Notes under the pieces: generated by a model
The model's input: the letters and a program-made list of their open reading frames with translations, nothing else
Told to the model about the DNA's origin: nothing
Databases searched by the model: none
Shown: in pieces, positions 6,453 through 14,334 of the stretch
Numbering within the stretch: the first letter of the stretch is position 1
How the letters are laid out: every line of letters starts with the position of its first letter
Made by a program: the position numbers and the translations under genes
Assembly: GCA_028875085.1 (NCBI GenBank)
Contig: JAPPFU010000083.1
Location: 1-26,737, forward strand
Origin: Chloroflexota bacterium
GTDB taxonomy: Bacteria > Chloroflexota > Dehalococcoidia > Lucifugimonadales > Australimonadaceae
Direction: 5' to 3'
Length of the DNA stretch: 26,737 nt

Positions 6453-7931
6453 ATGACTCAGCGCGGCGACGAACTCCTCCAAAGCCGGCAGGCCAAGCTG
6501 GCCGCGCTGCGCGAGCGCGGCGTCGACCCCTATCCGCCACGCTTCCGCCGCTCGCACACCGCCAAGTCCGCCGTCGCGCGCTTCGAGAAGGCCGAACGCG
6601 AGGGCAAGACGGCCCGCGCAACGGTGGCCGGGCGCATTATGCGGATGCGCGGGATGGGTGGCGCGTCCTTCATCGACGTGGAGGACTCCACCGGCGCGAT
6701 CCAGCTCTACCTGCAAGCGGACGCCCTGGGCGCAGGCTACGAATTGCTGGCCGACCTCGACCTGGGCGATTTCGTAGGTGCGCGCGGGGAGTTGATGCGC
6801 ACGCGCAGGGGCGAGATATCCGTCCAGGCGCGGCGTTTCACGCTGCTGGCGAAGGCGCTGCGTCCCCCGCCCGACGACTACTACGGCCTGCGCGATACAG
6901 AGCAGCGCTACCGTCGACGCTACCTCGATCTCATCGTCAACCGCGACGTGCACGACGTGATGCGCAAGCGCAGCGCGGTGATTGTCGCCCTGCGGCGCTT
7001 CTTCGACGCGCGCGGTTTCCTCGAGGTGGAGACGCCGACGCTGGTTCCCGTTCCCGCCGGGGCGATGGCGGAGCCGTTCGCCACAGAGCACCATGCGCTG
7101 CGCCGCACGCTCTACCTGCGTATCGCCACGGAGCTTTACCTCAAGCGCCTCATCGTCGGCGGCATGGACAAGGTGTACGAGATAGGCCGCGTCTTCCGCA
7201 ACGAGGGCATCGACCGCGACCACAATCCCGAGTTCACGCTGCTCGAATCCTACGAGGCGTACGCCGACTACCGCGCCGTCATGCGGATGGTCGAGCGGCT
7301 CGTCCCCTACGTCGCACAGCGCGCCATCGGCGCAACCACCATCGAGCGCGACGGCGCGCGGATAGATCTGCGCCCGCCGTGGCCGCGCCTCGACCTGCGC
7401 GAGGCAGTGCGGACGCACAGTGGCATCGACATCGACGACTTCCCCGACGCCACGGCGCTCGCGGCGCGGATGCGCGAGGCGGGCGTCCACGCCGCCTACG
7501 AGGAGAGCCGGGGCCGCCTCATCGACAAACTGGTCGGCCAGTTCGTGGAGCCGCGCCTCATCCAGCCCACGTTCCTGGTGGACTACCCGGCGGAGATGTC
7601 GCCGCTGGCCAAACTGCGCGCCGACGACCCGCGCTACGCCGAGCGATTCGAGGCGTTCGCCGGCGGAATGGAGATTGCCAACTCCTTCACCGAGTTGAAC
7701 GACCCCGTCCAGCAGCGCGCGCGGATGGAGGAGCAGGAGGAGTTGCGCCGCCGCTATCAAGGCGAGGAGCTCGACCGCGTCGACGACGACTACATCCTCG
7801 CCCTTGAGCACGGCATGCCGCCCACCGGCGGCCTTGGCATCGGCGTTGACCGCCTCGTTATGCTGCTGACGGGGCAGCGCTCTATCCGCGACGTGGCGCT
7901 CTTCCCCCAGGTGCGGAGCATCGACGAATGA
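6453..7931 (+). CDS. lysS: Lysyl-tRNA synthetase, class II
   Basis: A 492-residue cytoplasmic enzyme that charges tRNA-Lys. The N-terminal OB-fold anticodon-binding domain covers about residues 50-150 (ATVAGRIMRMRGMGGASFIDVED). The catalytic core shows LYLRIATELYLKRLIVGGMDKVYEIGR, motif 2 RNEGIDRDHNPEFTLLESYEAYADY, the lysine-site segment NSFTELNDPVQQRARMEEQ, and motif 3 GLGIGVDRLVMLLTGQRSIRDV. The flipping-loop region reads PVPAGAMAEPFATEHHAL, which departs from the usual GGAAARPF-THHNAL at several positions. The stop overlaps the serS start as ATGA (7928-7931), so the two synthetases are translationally coupled. Confidence 0.95.
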   Translation: MTQRGDELLQSRQAKLAALRERGVDPYPPRFRRSHTAKSAVARFEKAEREGKTARATVAGRIMRMRGMGGASFIDVEDSTGAIQLYLQADALGAGYELLADLDLGDFVGARGELMRTRRGEISVQARRFTLLAKALRPPPDDYYGLRDTEQRYRRRYLDLIVNRDVHDVMRKRSAVIVALRRFFDARGFLEVETPTLVPVPAGAMAEPFATEHHALRRTLYLRIATELYLKRLIVGGMDKVYEIGRVFRNEGIDRDHNPEFTLLESYEAYADYRAVMRMVERLVPYVAQRAIGATTIERDGARIDLRPPWPRLDLREAVRTHSGIDIDDFPDATALAARMREAGVHAAYEESRGRLIDKLVGQFVEPRLIQPTFLVDYPAEMSPLAKLRADDPRYAERFEAFAGGMEIANSFTELNDPVQQRARMEEQEELRRRYQGEELDRVDDDYILALEHGMPPTGGLGIGVDRLVMLLTGQRSIRDVALFPQVRSIDE

Positions 7932-9229
7932 TCGACCTAAACCTGCTCCGCCACGACCCGGACGGCCTCAAGCGCTCCCTCGAGCGCCGGGGCGAAGACC
8001 CCGCCGTGGTGGACGAGGCGCGCCAAACGGACGAGCAACGCCGCGCCCTCGCGCTCGAAGGAGACACGCTCCGCGAGCAGCGCAACGCGGCGAGCAAGGC
8101 TATCGGCGCGTTGATGCGGGGAAGCGCTCCGTCCGAGACGGACAGGGCGCGCCTGGAGGAGATGCGCGAGGAGGTGAGGCGCGTCGGTGAGCGCATCGGC
8201 GCCGTCGAGCAGGAGCACGCCACCGCCAATGCCCGCTTGCGTGAATTGCTGCTGACCATCGCCAACCCGCCCCAAGACGATGTGCCCGACGGCGGCGACG
8301 AATCGGACAACGTCATCGTGAGGGAGGTCGGCGAGCGGTCGGCGTTCGACTTCGAGCCCAAGGAGCATTGGGCGCTGGCGGAGTCGCTGGGGTTGGTGGA
8401 CATGGAGCGGGGCGCCAAGCTGTCCGGCTCGCGCTTCTACGTGCTGGGTGAGCAGGGCGCGCGCCTCCAACGCGCCCTTGTCTCCTACATGCTTGACCTC
8501 CACCGCCGCGACCACGGCTACCGCGAGATGGGCGTGCCGCTGCTGGTGCGCCCCGAAGTGATGGAGGGATCGGGCCAGTTGCCCAAGTTTGCGGACAACC
8601 TGTACCACGACGACGAGGACGACCTGTGGCTCATCCCCACGGCGGAGGTTCCGCTGGCCAACCTGCACCGAGACGAGATACTGCCGCCGGGCGCGCTGCC
8701 CATCCGCTACATGGCGCACACGCACTGCTTCCGTCGCGAGAAGGCCGCCGCCGGGCGCGATACGAGGGGCATTAAGCGCGTCCACCAATTCGAAAAGGTG
8801 GAACTGTTTCACTTCACGACGCCTGAGGATTCGGGGGCGGCGCTGGACGCGCTGTTAAGCCACGCTGAGGCGGTCTGCTCCGGTCTGGAACTCCCCTATC
8901 GCGTGCAGGAGCACTGCACCGGCGATCTGCCGTTTCAGGTATGCAAGTCGTACGACATCGACGTGTGGGCGCCCGCTTCGCAAGAGTGGTTGGAGGTCTC
9001 CTCATGCTCCAACTGCGGCGATTTCCAAGCGCGTCGCGCCAACATCCGCTTCCGGCGCGAGCAGGGCGCGCGGCCAGAGTTCGTTCACACGCTCAATGGC
9101 TCGGGGCTGGCGCTGCCGCGCATCGTGATTGCGCTGATAGAGAGCGGCCAGCGCACGGACGGAAGCGTCCGCCTGCCGGACGCGCTCGTTCCCTACATGG
9201 GGCAAGCGGCGTTGACGCCCGCTGTCTGA
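7928..9229 (+). CDS. serS: Seryl-tRNA synthetase
   Basis: A 433-residue cytoplasmic enzyme that charges tRNA-Ser (and tRNA-Sec where present). It opens with MIDLNLLRHDPDGLKRSL, the standard SerRS N-terminus, followed by the long antiparallel coiled coil (about 30-110) that reads the tRNA variable arm. Class II motif 2 is seen at HTHCFRREKAAAGRDTRG, then KRVHQFEKVELF. The segment SSCSNCGDFQARRANIRFR and motif 3 HTLNGSGLALPRIVIALIE complete the site. Length and order are normal. Its ATG overlaps the lysS stop by four bases. Confidence 0.96.
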   Translation: MIDLNLLRHDPDGLKRSLERRGEDPAVVDEARQTDEQRRALALEGDTLREQRNAASKAIGALMRGSAPSETDRARLEEMREEVRRVGERIGAVEQEHATANARLRELLLTIANPPQDDVPDGGDESDNVIVREVGERSAFDFEPKEHWALAESLGLVDMERGAKLSGSRFYVLGEQGARLQRALVSYMLDLHRRDHGYREMGVPLLVRPEVMEGSGQLPKFADNLYHDDEDDLWLIPTAEVPLANLHRDEILPPGALPIRYMAHTHCFRREKAAAGRDTRGIKRVHQFEKVELFHFTTPEDSGAALDALLSHAEAVCSGLELPYRVQEHCTGDLPFQVCKSYDIDVWAPASQEWLEVSSCSNCGDFQARRANIRFRREQGARPEFVHTLNGSGLALPRIVIALIESGQRTDGSVRLPDALVPYMGQAALTPAV

Positions 9230-9277
9230 GCGCGTCGCACGGTGTGCGCATTGGCCTTTCGGCGCAACCTTGCAGCG

Positions 9278-9308
9278 TTGACTACCGCGCTCGCGGCAAT
9301 CCTAGAAT
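9278..9308 (+). promoter_or_regulatory. Possible promoter upstream of the M16 peptidase
   Basis: TTGACT (9278-9283) and TAGAAT (9303-9308) lie in the 106-base gap after serS. The boxes are good but the 19-base spacer is longer than ideal. Transcription would begin just before the AGGAG at 9325-9329, leaving a short leader. Confidence 0.4.
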
Positions 9309-9335
9309 GCCGATAAGTCTTCCTAGGAGCGTTAT

Positions 9336-10598
9336 TTGCACGAACGCAGCATCCTCTCCAATGGCCTCCGCGTGCTCACGAGCGCCATGCCGCATACGCG
9401 GTCGGTCTCCGTCGGTGTCTTCGTCGGAGCGGGCTCCAGGTACGAACACGACGCCATCGCGGGAGCGTCGCACTTCCTCGAGCATATGCTCTTCAAAGGC
9501 TCGCCTAAGCGCCCGCAACCGCAACTCATCTCCGGCGCGATCGAGGGGGTCGGCGGCGTCATCAACGCCAGCACCGACCGCGAAGTCACCACCTACTGGA
9601 CCAAGACGCCCGCGAACCACTTCGGCCTCGCGATGGACGTGCTGGCCGATATGGTGCGCCGTCCGCTCCTGCCGCCCGACGAGTACGAGCGCGAGCGCGG
9701 CGTCATCCTCGAAGAGTTGGCGATGACCTACGATCAGCCGGACGCCTATGCCGACTTGCTCATCGACCAGACGCTTTGGCCCGATCAGCCGATGGGGCGC
9801 GACATAGGCGGAACGCCCGAATCGGTGCGGGCGATGCCCCTCGCTGCCGTCGCCGAGTACCACGCGCGCCAATACATCCCCGCCAACGCGGTGGTGGCCG
9901 TCGCCGGGAACGTTACGCACGAGCAGGCCGTCGCAGAGGCGGAGGCGCTGTTGGGCGATTGGGCGGGCGGCGACCCCTTGGCGCCGTATCGGGTGGAGGC
10001 GTCCGCGCCAGGCGCAAGGGTGGTCATAGCGCAGAAGCGCACGAACCAGGCGCACGTGGCGCTGGCGTTGGAGGGGGTGCCCGGCGACGACCCCGCCCGC
10101 TATGCGGTGGACATCCTGAGCACGGCGCTGGGCGACGGAATGACCAGCCGCCTGTTCGTCGAACTGCGCGAACGCCAAGGCCTGGTCTACGAGATATTCT
10201 CCTGCGCGTCGCACTACCGCGATTGCGGGGCGCTCTCCGTCTATTTCGGCTCCGACCCCAAGAAGGTGGACGACGCCATCGGCGCGGTGCTGAGCGAACT
10301 TGACCGCTTGCGCCAGGGCCTCGACGCTGAGGAACTGCGCCGCGTCGTCGAGTACTCGACGGGGCGCATGATGCTGCGGTTGGAGGACACGCGCTCGGCG
10401 ATGGCGTGGCTCGGCGCGCAGGAACTGCTGCACGGTGAGACGCGCACGCCGGAGGAGGTGGCCGCCGAGGTGCGCGCCCTCACGCCGGACGACATCCGCC
10501 GTGCGGCTGAGCGCTGCCTGCTCCCGAACGCATGCAAGCTGGCGGTGGTCGGCCCCTACCGCTCCCAAGCCCGCTTCCAACGCCTCCTCGCCGCGTAA
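9336..10598 (+). CDS. M16 family (pitrilysin-like) zinc metallopeptidase
   Basis: A 420-residue protein of the processing-peptidase type, with an active N-terminal and a related C-terminal M16 domain. The inverted zinc motif HFLEH is at residues 46-50, and the distal zinc-binding Glu falls in GVILEEL (126-127), about the 76-residue distance known for M16. The block GGVINASTDREVTTYWTK is also typical. The C-terminal half has ALGDGMTSRLFVELRERQGLVYEIFS, the conserved Arg-containing segment that contacts substrate. The start is TTG at 9336, set by AGGAG six bases upstream; it gives the family's usual NGLRVLT opening at about residue 9. No second M16 gene is adjacent. No signal peptide is visible, so a cytoplasmic peptide-degrading role is likely. 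Confidence 0.92.
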   Translation: MHERSILSNGLRVLTSAMPHTRSVSVGVFVGAGSRYEHDAIAGASHFLEHMLFKGSPKRPQPQLISGAIEGVGGVINASTDREVTTYWTKTPANHFGLAMDVLADMVRRPLLPPDEYERERGVILEELAMTYDQPDAYADLLIDQTLWPDQPMGRDIGGTPESVRAMPLAAVAEYHARQYIPANAVVAVAGNVTHEQAVAEAEALLGDWAGGDPLAPYRVEASAPGARVVIAQKRTNQAHVALALEGVPGDDPARYAVDILSTALGDGMTSRLFVELRERQGLVYEIFSCASHYRDCGALSVYFGSDPKKVDDAIGAVLSELDRLRQGLDAEELRRVVEYSTGRMMLRLEDTRSAMAWLGAQELLHGETRTPEEVAAEVRALTPDDIRRAAERCLLPNACKLAVVGPYRSQARFQRLLAA

Positions 10599-10651
10599 CC
10601 TCGCCCCGACGCGTGTCGCTCCCAAGCGCCCGCTCCGTCGTGTATTGTGCT

Positions 10652-10680
10652 GTAGGGACAGGTTTCAAACCTGTCCCTAC
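10652..10680. repeat. 29-bp near-perfect inverted repeat (GTAGGGACAGGTT type)
   Basis: Two 14-bp arms starting GTAGGGACAGGTT are exact inverted copies around one central base. It lies between the M16 gene and the DUF3224 gene, ending six bases before that gene's ribosome binding site. A 13-base half copy of the same sequence occurs at 20750-20762. Two related copies in different gaps suggest a dispersed palindromic repeat. In RNA it would form a very stable stem, but no T-run follows. Confidence 0.75.
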
Positions 10681-10698
10681 GTGATAAAGGAATTTGCC

Positions 10699-11091
10699 AT
10701 GCCCACCGCTCGCGGAGTCCTTGAGGTCAACATTGAGCCAGAACCGCCCTTTCTCGAGCAGGACGGGGTGAGGCTGAATCGCAACGTCGTGCGCAAGCAA
10801 TTCTCCGGCGATGTCGTCGGCGCCTCGGAGGCGCAGATGATTGCCGCCTTCACGGACACGCCCGGTTCGGCGGGCTACGTGGCCATCGAGCATTTCACCG
10901 GCTCAGTGAACGGGAAGTCGGGTTCGTTCGTGCTCCAGCACAACGGAGTGATGGATAAAGGCGACGCCCAGTTGACGGTGACGGTCGTGCCCGACTCCGG
11001 CGCCGGAGCATTGGCTGGCATCTCAGGCAACCTAGCCATCGACAACGACGAGGGCCGCCACTCCTACACGTTGGAGTACGAACTGGCCTGA
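10699..11091 (+). CDS. DUF3224 domain protein
   Basis: A 130-residue protein matching the pattern I know for DUF3224, a small beta-barrel family related to allene oxide cyclase-like folds with no assigned reaction. Recognisable parts are RNVVRKQFSGDVVGASEAQMIAAF, then GSAGYVAIEHFTGSVNGKSGSFVLQHNGVMDKGD, then LTVTVVPDSGAGALAGISGNLAI and HSYTLEYELA at the end. The start is fixed by AAAGGAA about seven bases upstream. It is preceded directly by the 29-bp inverted repeat. No signal peptide is seen. It lies between the M16 peptidase and a DRTGG protein without obvious functional links. Confidence 0.8.
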   Translation: MPTARGVLEVNIEPEPPFLEQDGVRLNRNVVRKQFSGDVVGASEAQMIAAFTDTPGSAGYVAIEHFTGSVNGKSGSFVLQHNGVMDKGDAQLTVTVVPDSGAGALAGISGNLAIDNDEGRHSYTLEYELA

Positions 11092-11122
11092 GCATGGCCA
11101 ACGCAGGGCTTACCCTCCGCCT

Positions 11123-11131
11123 TGCTATACT
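11123..11131 (+). promoter_or_regulatory. Extended -10 promoter, probably giving a leaderless mRNA
   Basis: TGCTATACT is a TG-n-TATACT extended -10 element. It ends only seven bases before the ATG at 11139, so transcription would begin at or next to the start codon. No Shine-Dalgarno sequence precedes that ATG, which agrees with a leaderless start. No clear -35 box is present. Confidence 0.5.
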
Positions 11132-11138
11132 CGCGGCT

Positions 11139-12086
11139 ATGCCGATCATCTACATTGCGGGGGCTGCGCCGGGCGCCGGAGCCACCGCCGTTGCGGGCGG
11201 CCTCGCCCTCGCTTTGCGCCGTCGCGGCGTGGACGCCGCCGCCGTCAAGGTCGCCGCGGACGGCGATGGAGGAGCCGACGCCCGCGTCTTGGCCGATGCC
11301 CTGGGCGTCGAGGACGCGCAGCCCCTGAACGCAGCCGATGCGGACGCCGCCGCGGAGGCGCTCTCCGCCGCAGCCGCGTCAACCGGCGCGCTGGTGGTGG
11401 ACGGTCTGCCGCTTTCCGATGCCTCGGTTGACTTTGCCGCCCGCATCGGCGCGCGGGTCGTCGGCGTCCAGCCTTACGGCGTGGAGCCTGCCGACTGGCG
11501 TACTGCGTTCGGCGGCGCGCTGACCGGCGTGCTGGTCAACCGCCGCGCCCGCTACGCCGAGCACGACGCGGCAACGCGCCTAGCGCCGCGTCTGGAGGCC
11601 GAGGGCGCGCCGGTGCTGGCGGTCGTGCCGGACGACCGGCGTATGCTGGCGGTGAGCGTGAGCGAGATTGCCGAGGCACTCTCCGCCGACTTCTACGCGT
11701 GGCCGTCGGAGGGCGCGCGACTCATCGACCGCTTCATCATCGGCGGCCTCATCGCCGAATGGGGGGGCAACTACTTCGGACGCTACCCCGACCAGGCCGT
11801 CATCGTGCGCGGGGGCCGCACAGACATCCAGATGGCCGCCCTCAACTTCCCACTCGCCTGCCTGATCCTTACCGCTTGCGAGCAGCCCCCGCAGTACGTG
11901 CGGCAGCGCGCCCAGGCCGAGCGCGTGCCCCTGATGAGCGTCGCCGAGGGAACGCTCGCCGCCGCCGCCGCCCTCGAGGCGCTCACCGAACGCGCCGCCG
12001 TCCACCACCCGGACAAGTTGCGCCGCTTCGCCGACCTGTTGGAGGGCGCGCCCGGCTGGGCGGCCATCGAGGCGGCCGCAGCCTAG
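11139..12086 (+). CDS. DRTGG domain protein with degenerate P-loop (BioD/PTA-N-like)
   Basis: A 315-residue protein with the layout of the regulatory N-terminal part of some phosphotransacetylases: a BioD/cobyrinate-synthase-like P-loop domain (about 1-190) followed by a DRTGG domain (about 200-300). The DRTGG core is visible as RFIIGGLIAEWGGNYFGRYPDQAVIVRGGRTDIQMAALN. The P-loop region reads GAAPGAGATAVAG, with Ala15 where the Walker A Lys should be, so ATP hydrolysis is doubtful. VLVNRRARYAEHD and VVPDDRRMLAVSVSEIAEAL also fit the fold. The ATG at 11139 was chosen for the fold's MPIIYIAG opening; an ATG at 11094, three bases after the DUF3224 stop, is the alternative. No phosphotransacetylase domain follows. 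The stop shares CTAG with the converging SulP gene. A nucleotide-sensing role is a guess. Confidence 0.78.
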   Translation: MPIIYIAGAAPGAGATAVAGGLALALRRRGVDAAAVKVAADGDGGADARVLADALGVEDAQPLNAADADAAAEALSAAAASTGALVVDGLPLSDASVDFAARIGARVVGVQPYGVEPADWRTAFGGALTGVLVNRRARYAEHDAATRLAPRLEAEGAPVLAVVPDDRRMLAVSVSEIAEALSADFYAWPSEGARLIDRFIIGGLIAEWGGNYFGRYPDQAVIVRGGRTDIQMAALNFPLACLILTACEQPPQYVRQRAQAERVPLMSVAEGTLAAAAALEALTERAAVHHPDKLRRFADLLEGAPGWAAIEAAAA

Positions 12087-13713
12087 AGCAACCGCTGCGC
12101 CGTCTCCCTCGCGTCGTCCAGCGTCTCCACGAACTGGCTTGGCGGAACGCTCCGCAGCACGTTCAGGGCTTGCAGGCTCTTGGCGGGCTGACCCCTTAGC
12201 CCCATGACGATGCACTCCGTATCCTGCGCCTTTGCGGTATCGACCATCTGCTCGATCACCAGCGCTGCGCTGTCGTCGATGTAGGTGGTCTTTGAGAAGT
12301 CGAGAATCACCACCTCGTGGTCGCGTATGTCCGCGCTGATGGTGTTGATGAGCTTTATCGACGACGCGACCGAGAAGCTGCCCCGCAGCGCCACCAGTCC
12401 GACGCTGGCGGAGAAGTCGCTCGGGTCGGCGGCGGCCTCGCCCGCCCTGAGGAAGCGCTGATTCAGCAGCGGCACGGAGACCACGCTGTCCAACTCCAGC
12501 CGTTCGAACTGCCGCGCGCTCGCCATCCCCGCTACGATCAGCCCTATGGCGACCGCCGTCACCAGGTCGAGGAACACGGTCAGGCCGAGCGTCGCCAGCA
12601 TGACGATGAGGTGCTCCGGCTGCACCCGGTGGATGCGCGTCAGGAAGCGCCAGTCGATGATGTCCCAGCCCACCTTCATCAGAATTCCGGCGAGCGCCGC
12701 GTGGGGAATTGCCTCGACGTATTGCCCCATCCCCAAAACGATCGCCAGCAGTATTGCCGCCCGCAACATCCCCGATACGGGCGTCCGTCCGCCTGCCCGT
12801 AAGTTCACTACCGTGCCCATCGTCGCCCCTGCGCCAGGCAGCCCGCCTACAAGCCCCGCCATCGCGTTGCCGATGCCCTGGCCCACCAGCTCCTTGTTCG
12901 CGTTGTGGCGGCTGCGCGTCATCGCGTCGGCCACCAGCGAGGTGAGAAGGCTGTCGATGGAGCCCAGCAGCGCAATCATCAGCGCCGGCTGCACCGCGTT
13001 CGTCAACGCGCCGGCGGACAGGTCGGGCAGTTGCAGATCAGGCAGACCCGTCGGCAGGTCGCCGATGACGGGCGTTTCGGTCAGCCACAGAACCCCCAGC
13101 AGCGTCCCCGCGATGAGCGCCGCCAGCATCGGGGCAGGAATTTCCTCAGCCTGCCGGGCCATGCCACCGCCACCGCCAGCGTAACCGCCGCGATGGCGAG
13201 CGCGCCGAAGTTGACGTCAGCCAGTGCTTCCGGCCACTTGCCCACCGCCCCGCTTGGCCCGCCCGTCGCCACCGGCGCCCCTAGGAACGGCAGCGTTTGC
13301 ATCAGGATGATGATGACGCCGACGCCCGACATGAAGCCCGATATCACCGAATAGGGCGTGAACGCTACGAAGCGGCCGATTCTGATCGCGCCAAGAAGCA
13401 CCTGGAACAACCCAGCCATGACAACGATGGTGAACGCTTTGCCCAAGTTGTCGGCATGGGCGGTTACGACAACGGCCATGACCACTGCCATCGGCCCGGT
13501 GGGGCCGGATATCTGGCCCCGCGTCCCGCCGAACACCGCCGAGAAGAAGCCGACCGCAATCGCGCCGTAGAGTCCGGCAAGCGCTCCCAGGCCGGACGCC
13601 ACGCCGAAAGCGAGCGCCACGGGCAACCCGACGACTGCCGACGTCACGCCTCCGAAGACATCGCCCCGGAGAGTCGTCAGGTCGTAGCTCAGACTAGGCG
13701 CGAGGCGCCGCAA
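12083..13713 (-). pseudogene. SulP family anion transporter with STAS domain, split by a frameshift
   Basis: Two overlapping minus-strand frames make one SulP transporter. The N-terminal part (13713 to about 13140, with out-of-frame codons to 13081) holds LRGDVFGGVTSAVVGLPVALAFGVASG and RGQISGPTGPMAVV, typical of the first transmembrane helices. The C-terminal part (about 13140 to 12083, open from 13162) resumes at IPAPMLAALIAGTLLGVL and ends with a cytoplasmic STAS domain (SVGLVALRGSFSVASS, VILDFSKTTYIDDSAALVI). Adding one A to the AAA run at 13141-13143 (minus strand) joins them into about 543 residues, the family's normal length. It could be a true inactivating deletion or an assembly error. 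The 5' end is also odd: the first standard start is TTG at 13713, while AAGGAGG lies 16 bases before it, seven bases before an ACG. The substrate (sulfate, bicarbonate or other) is unknown. Confidence 0.85.
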
Positions 13714-13954
13714 GGTCTGCGTGGCGCTGCCTCCTTGTTGCGGATGGGGCGGCGGAATTCGGCCATAAGCATAAGGCGCGCAGCGCAGCGCGCGTCGCCC
13801 CTCTCCCGGTCCTCATCCGCCCTCCGCCGGATTCTACAAGCCTTTGGGCGCCCGAACGCGTCCGGCGCTTGCGGCCATGCTTTCCTTTCCGGTATGCTAC
13901 TTCCTTGCTGCCTTTAGGCGCGCTCCCATCTCAGGGGAAAGGGGGGCCCTGTGG
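13714..13954. other. Divergent intergenic region between the SulP gene and speD
   Basis: This gap of about 240 bases contains the AAGGAGG upstream of SulP at 13730-13736, a GC-rich imperfect inverted repeat near 13777-13795, and the promoter and ribosome binding site of speD. I see no further gene in it. Confidence 0.5.
13869..13898 (+). promoter_or_regulatory. Possible promoter of speD-speE
   Basis: TTGCGG (13869-13874) and TATGCT (13893-13898) are separated by 18 bases and lie about 57 bases before the speD start codon. The match is fair, and I see no better candidate in the gap. Confidence 0.4.
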
Positions 13955-14326
13955 TTGACTGCTCTCGGTATCCACCTGCTACTCGATCTCCGCGACTGTA
14001 ACTCCGCGCGGCTGGACGACCTCCTCTTCGTCAGAGACACGCTCGTCCGCGCCGCCGAAGAGACGGGCGCGACGGTCATCAACGACATCTTCCACCGCTT
14101 CTCGCCTCAGGGCGTCACCGGCGTCGTCGCCATCGCGGAGTCGCACCTGTGCATCCACACGTGGCCCGAGTACGGCTACGCAGCCGCCGATATCTTCACG
14201 TGCGGCCCGGGCTTCGACGCATCCGCCGCCGCCGAACTCATCATTGCGGCGTTCGAGTCCCGCGACCCTGAGGTGCGGGAGGTGGAGCGCGGCGCCCTTC
14301 TGCCCGTGGCCGCCGAGGGCGGCTAG
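13955..14326 (+). CDS. speD: S-adenosylmethionine decarboxylase proenzyme
   Basis: A 123-residue bacterial/archaeal-type (SpeH-like) proenzyme that cleaves itself to make a pyruvoyl cofactor and then produces decarboxylated SAM, the aminopropyl donor for polyamines. The processing site is AIAESHLCIHTWPE, with cleavage expected between Glu62 and Ser63. His68 and Cys83 (DIFTCG) are the other processing and catalytic residues, matching the numbering I recall for the Thermotoga enzyme. The start is TTG at 13955, chosen because GGGGAAAGGGGGG ends eight bases upstream and the resulting MTALGIHLLLDL opening is normal. Longer upstream readings add unrelated residues. speE follows after eight bases. 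Confidence 0.93.
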   Translation: MTALGIHLLLDLRDCNSARLDDLLFVRDTLVRAAEETGATVINDIFHRFSPQGVTGVVAIAESHLCIHTWPEYGYAAADIFTCGPGFDASAAAELIIAAFESRDPEVREVERGALLPVAAEGG

Positions 14327-14334
14327 CCCGCCCG

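Noticed and set aside
10652..10680. The 29-base palindrome as an intrinsic terminator for the M16 gene
   Set aside because: No T-run follows on the plus strand, and a related half copy elsewhere points to a repeat. Some stem effect on the RNA is still possible.
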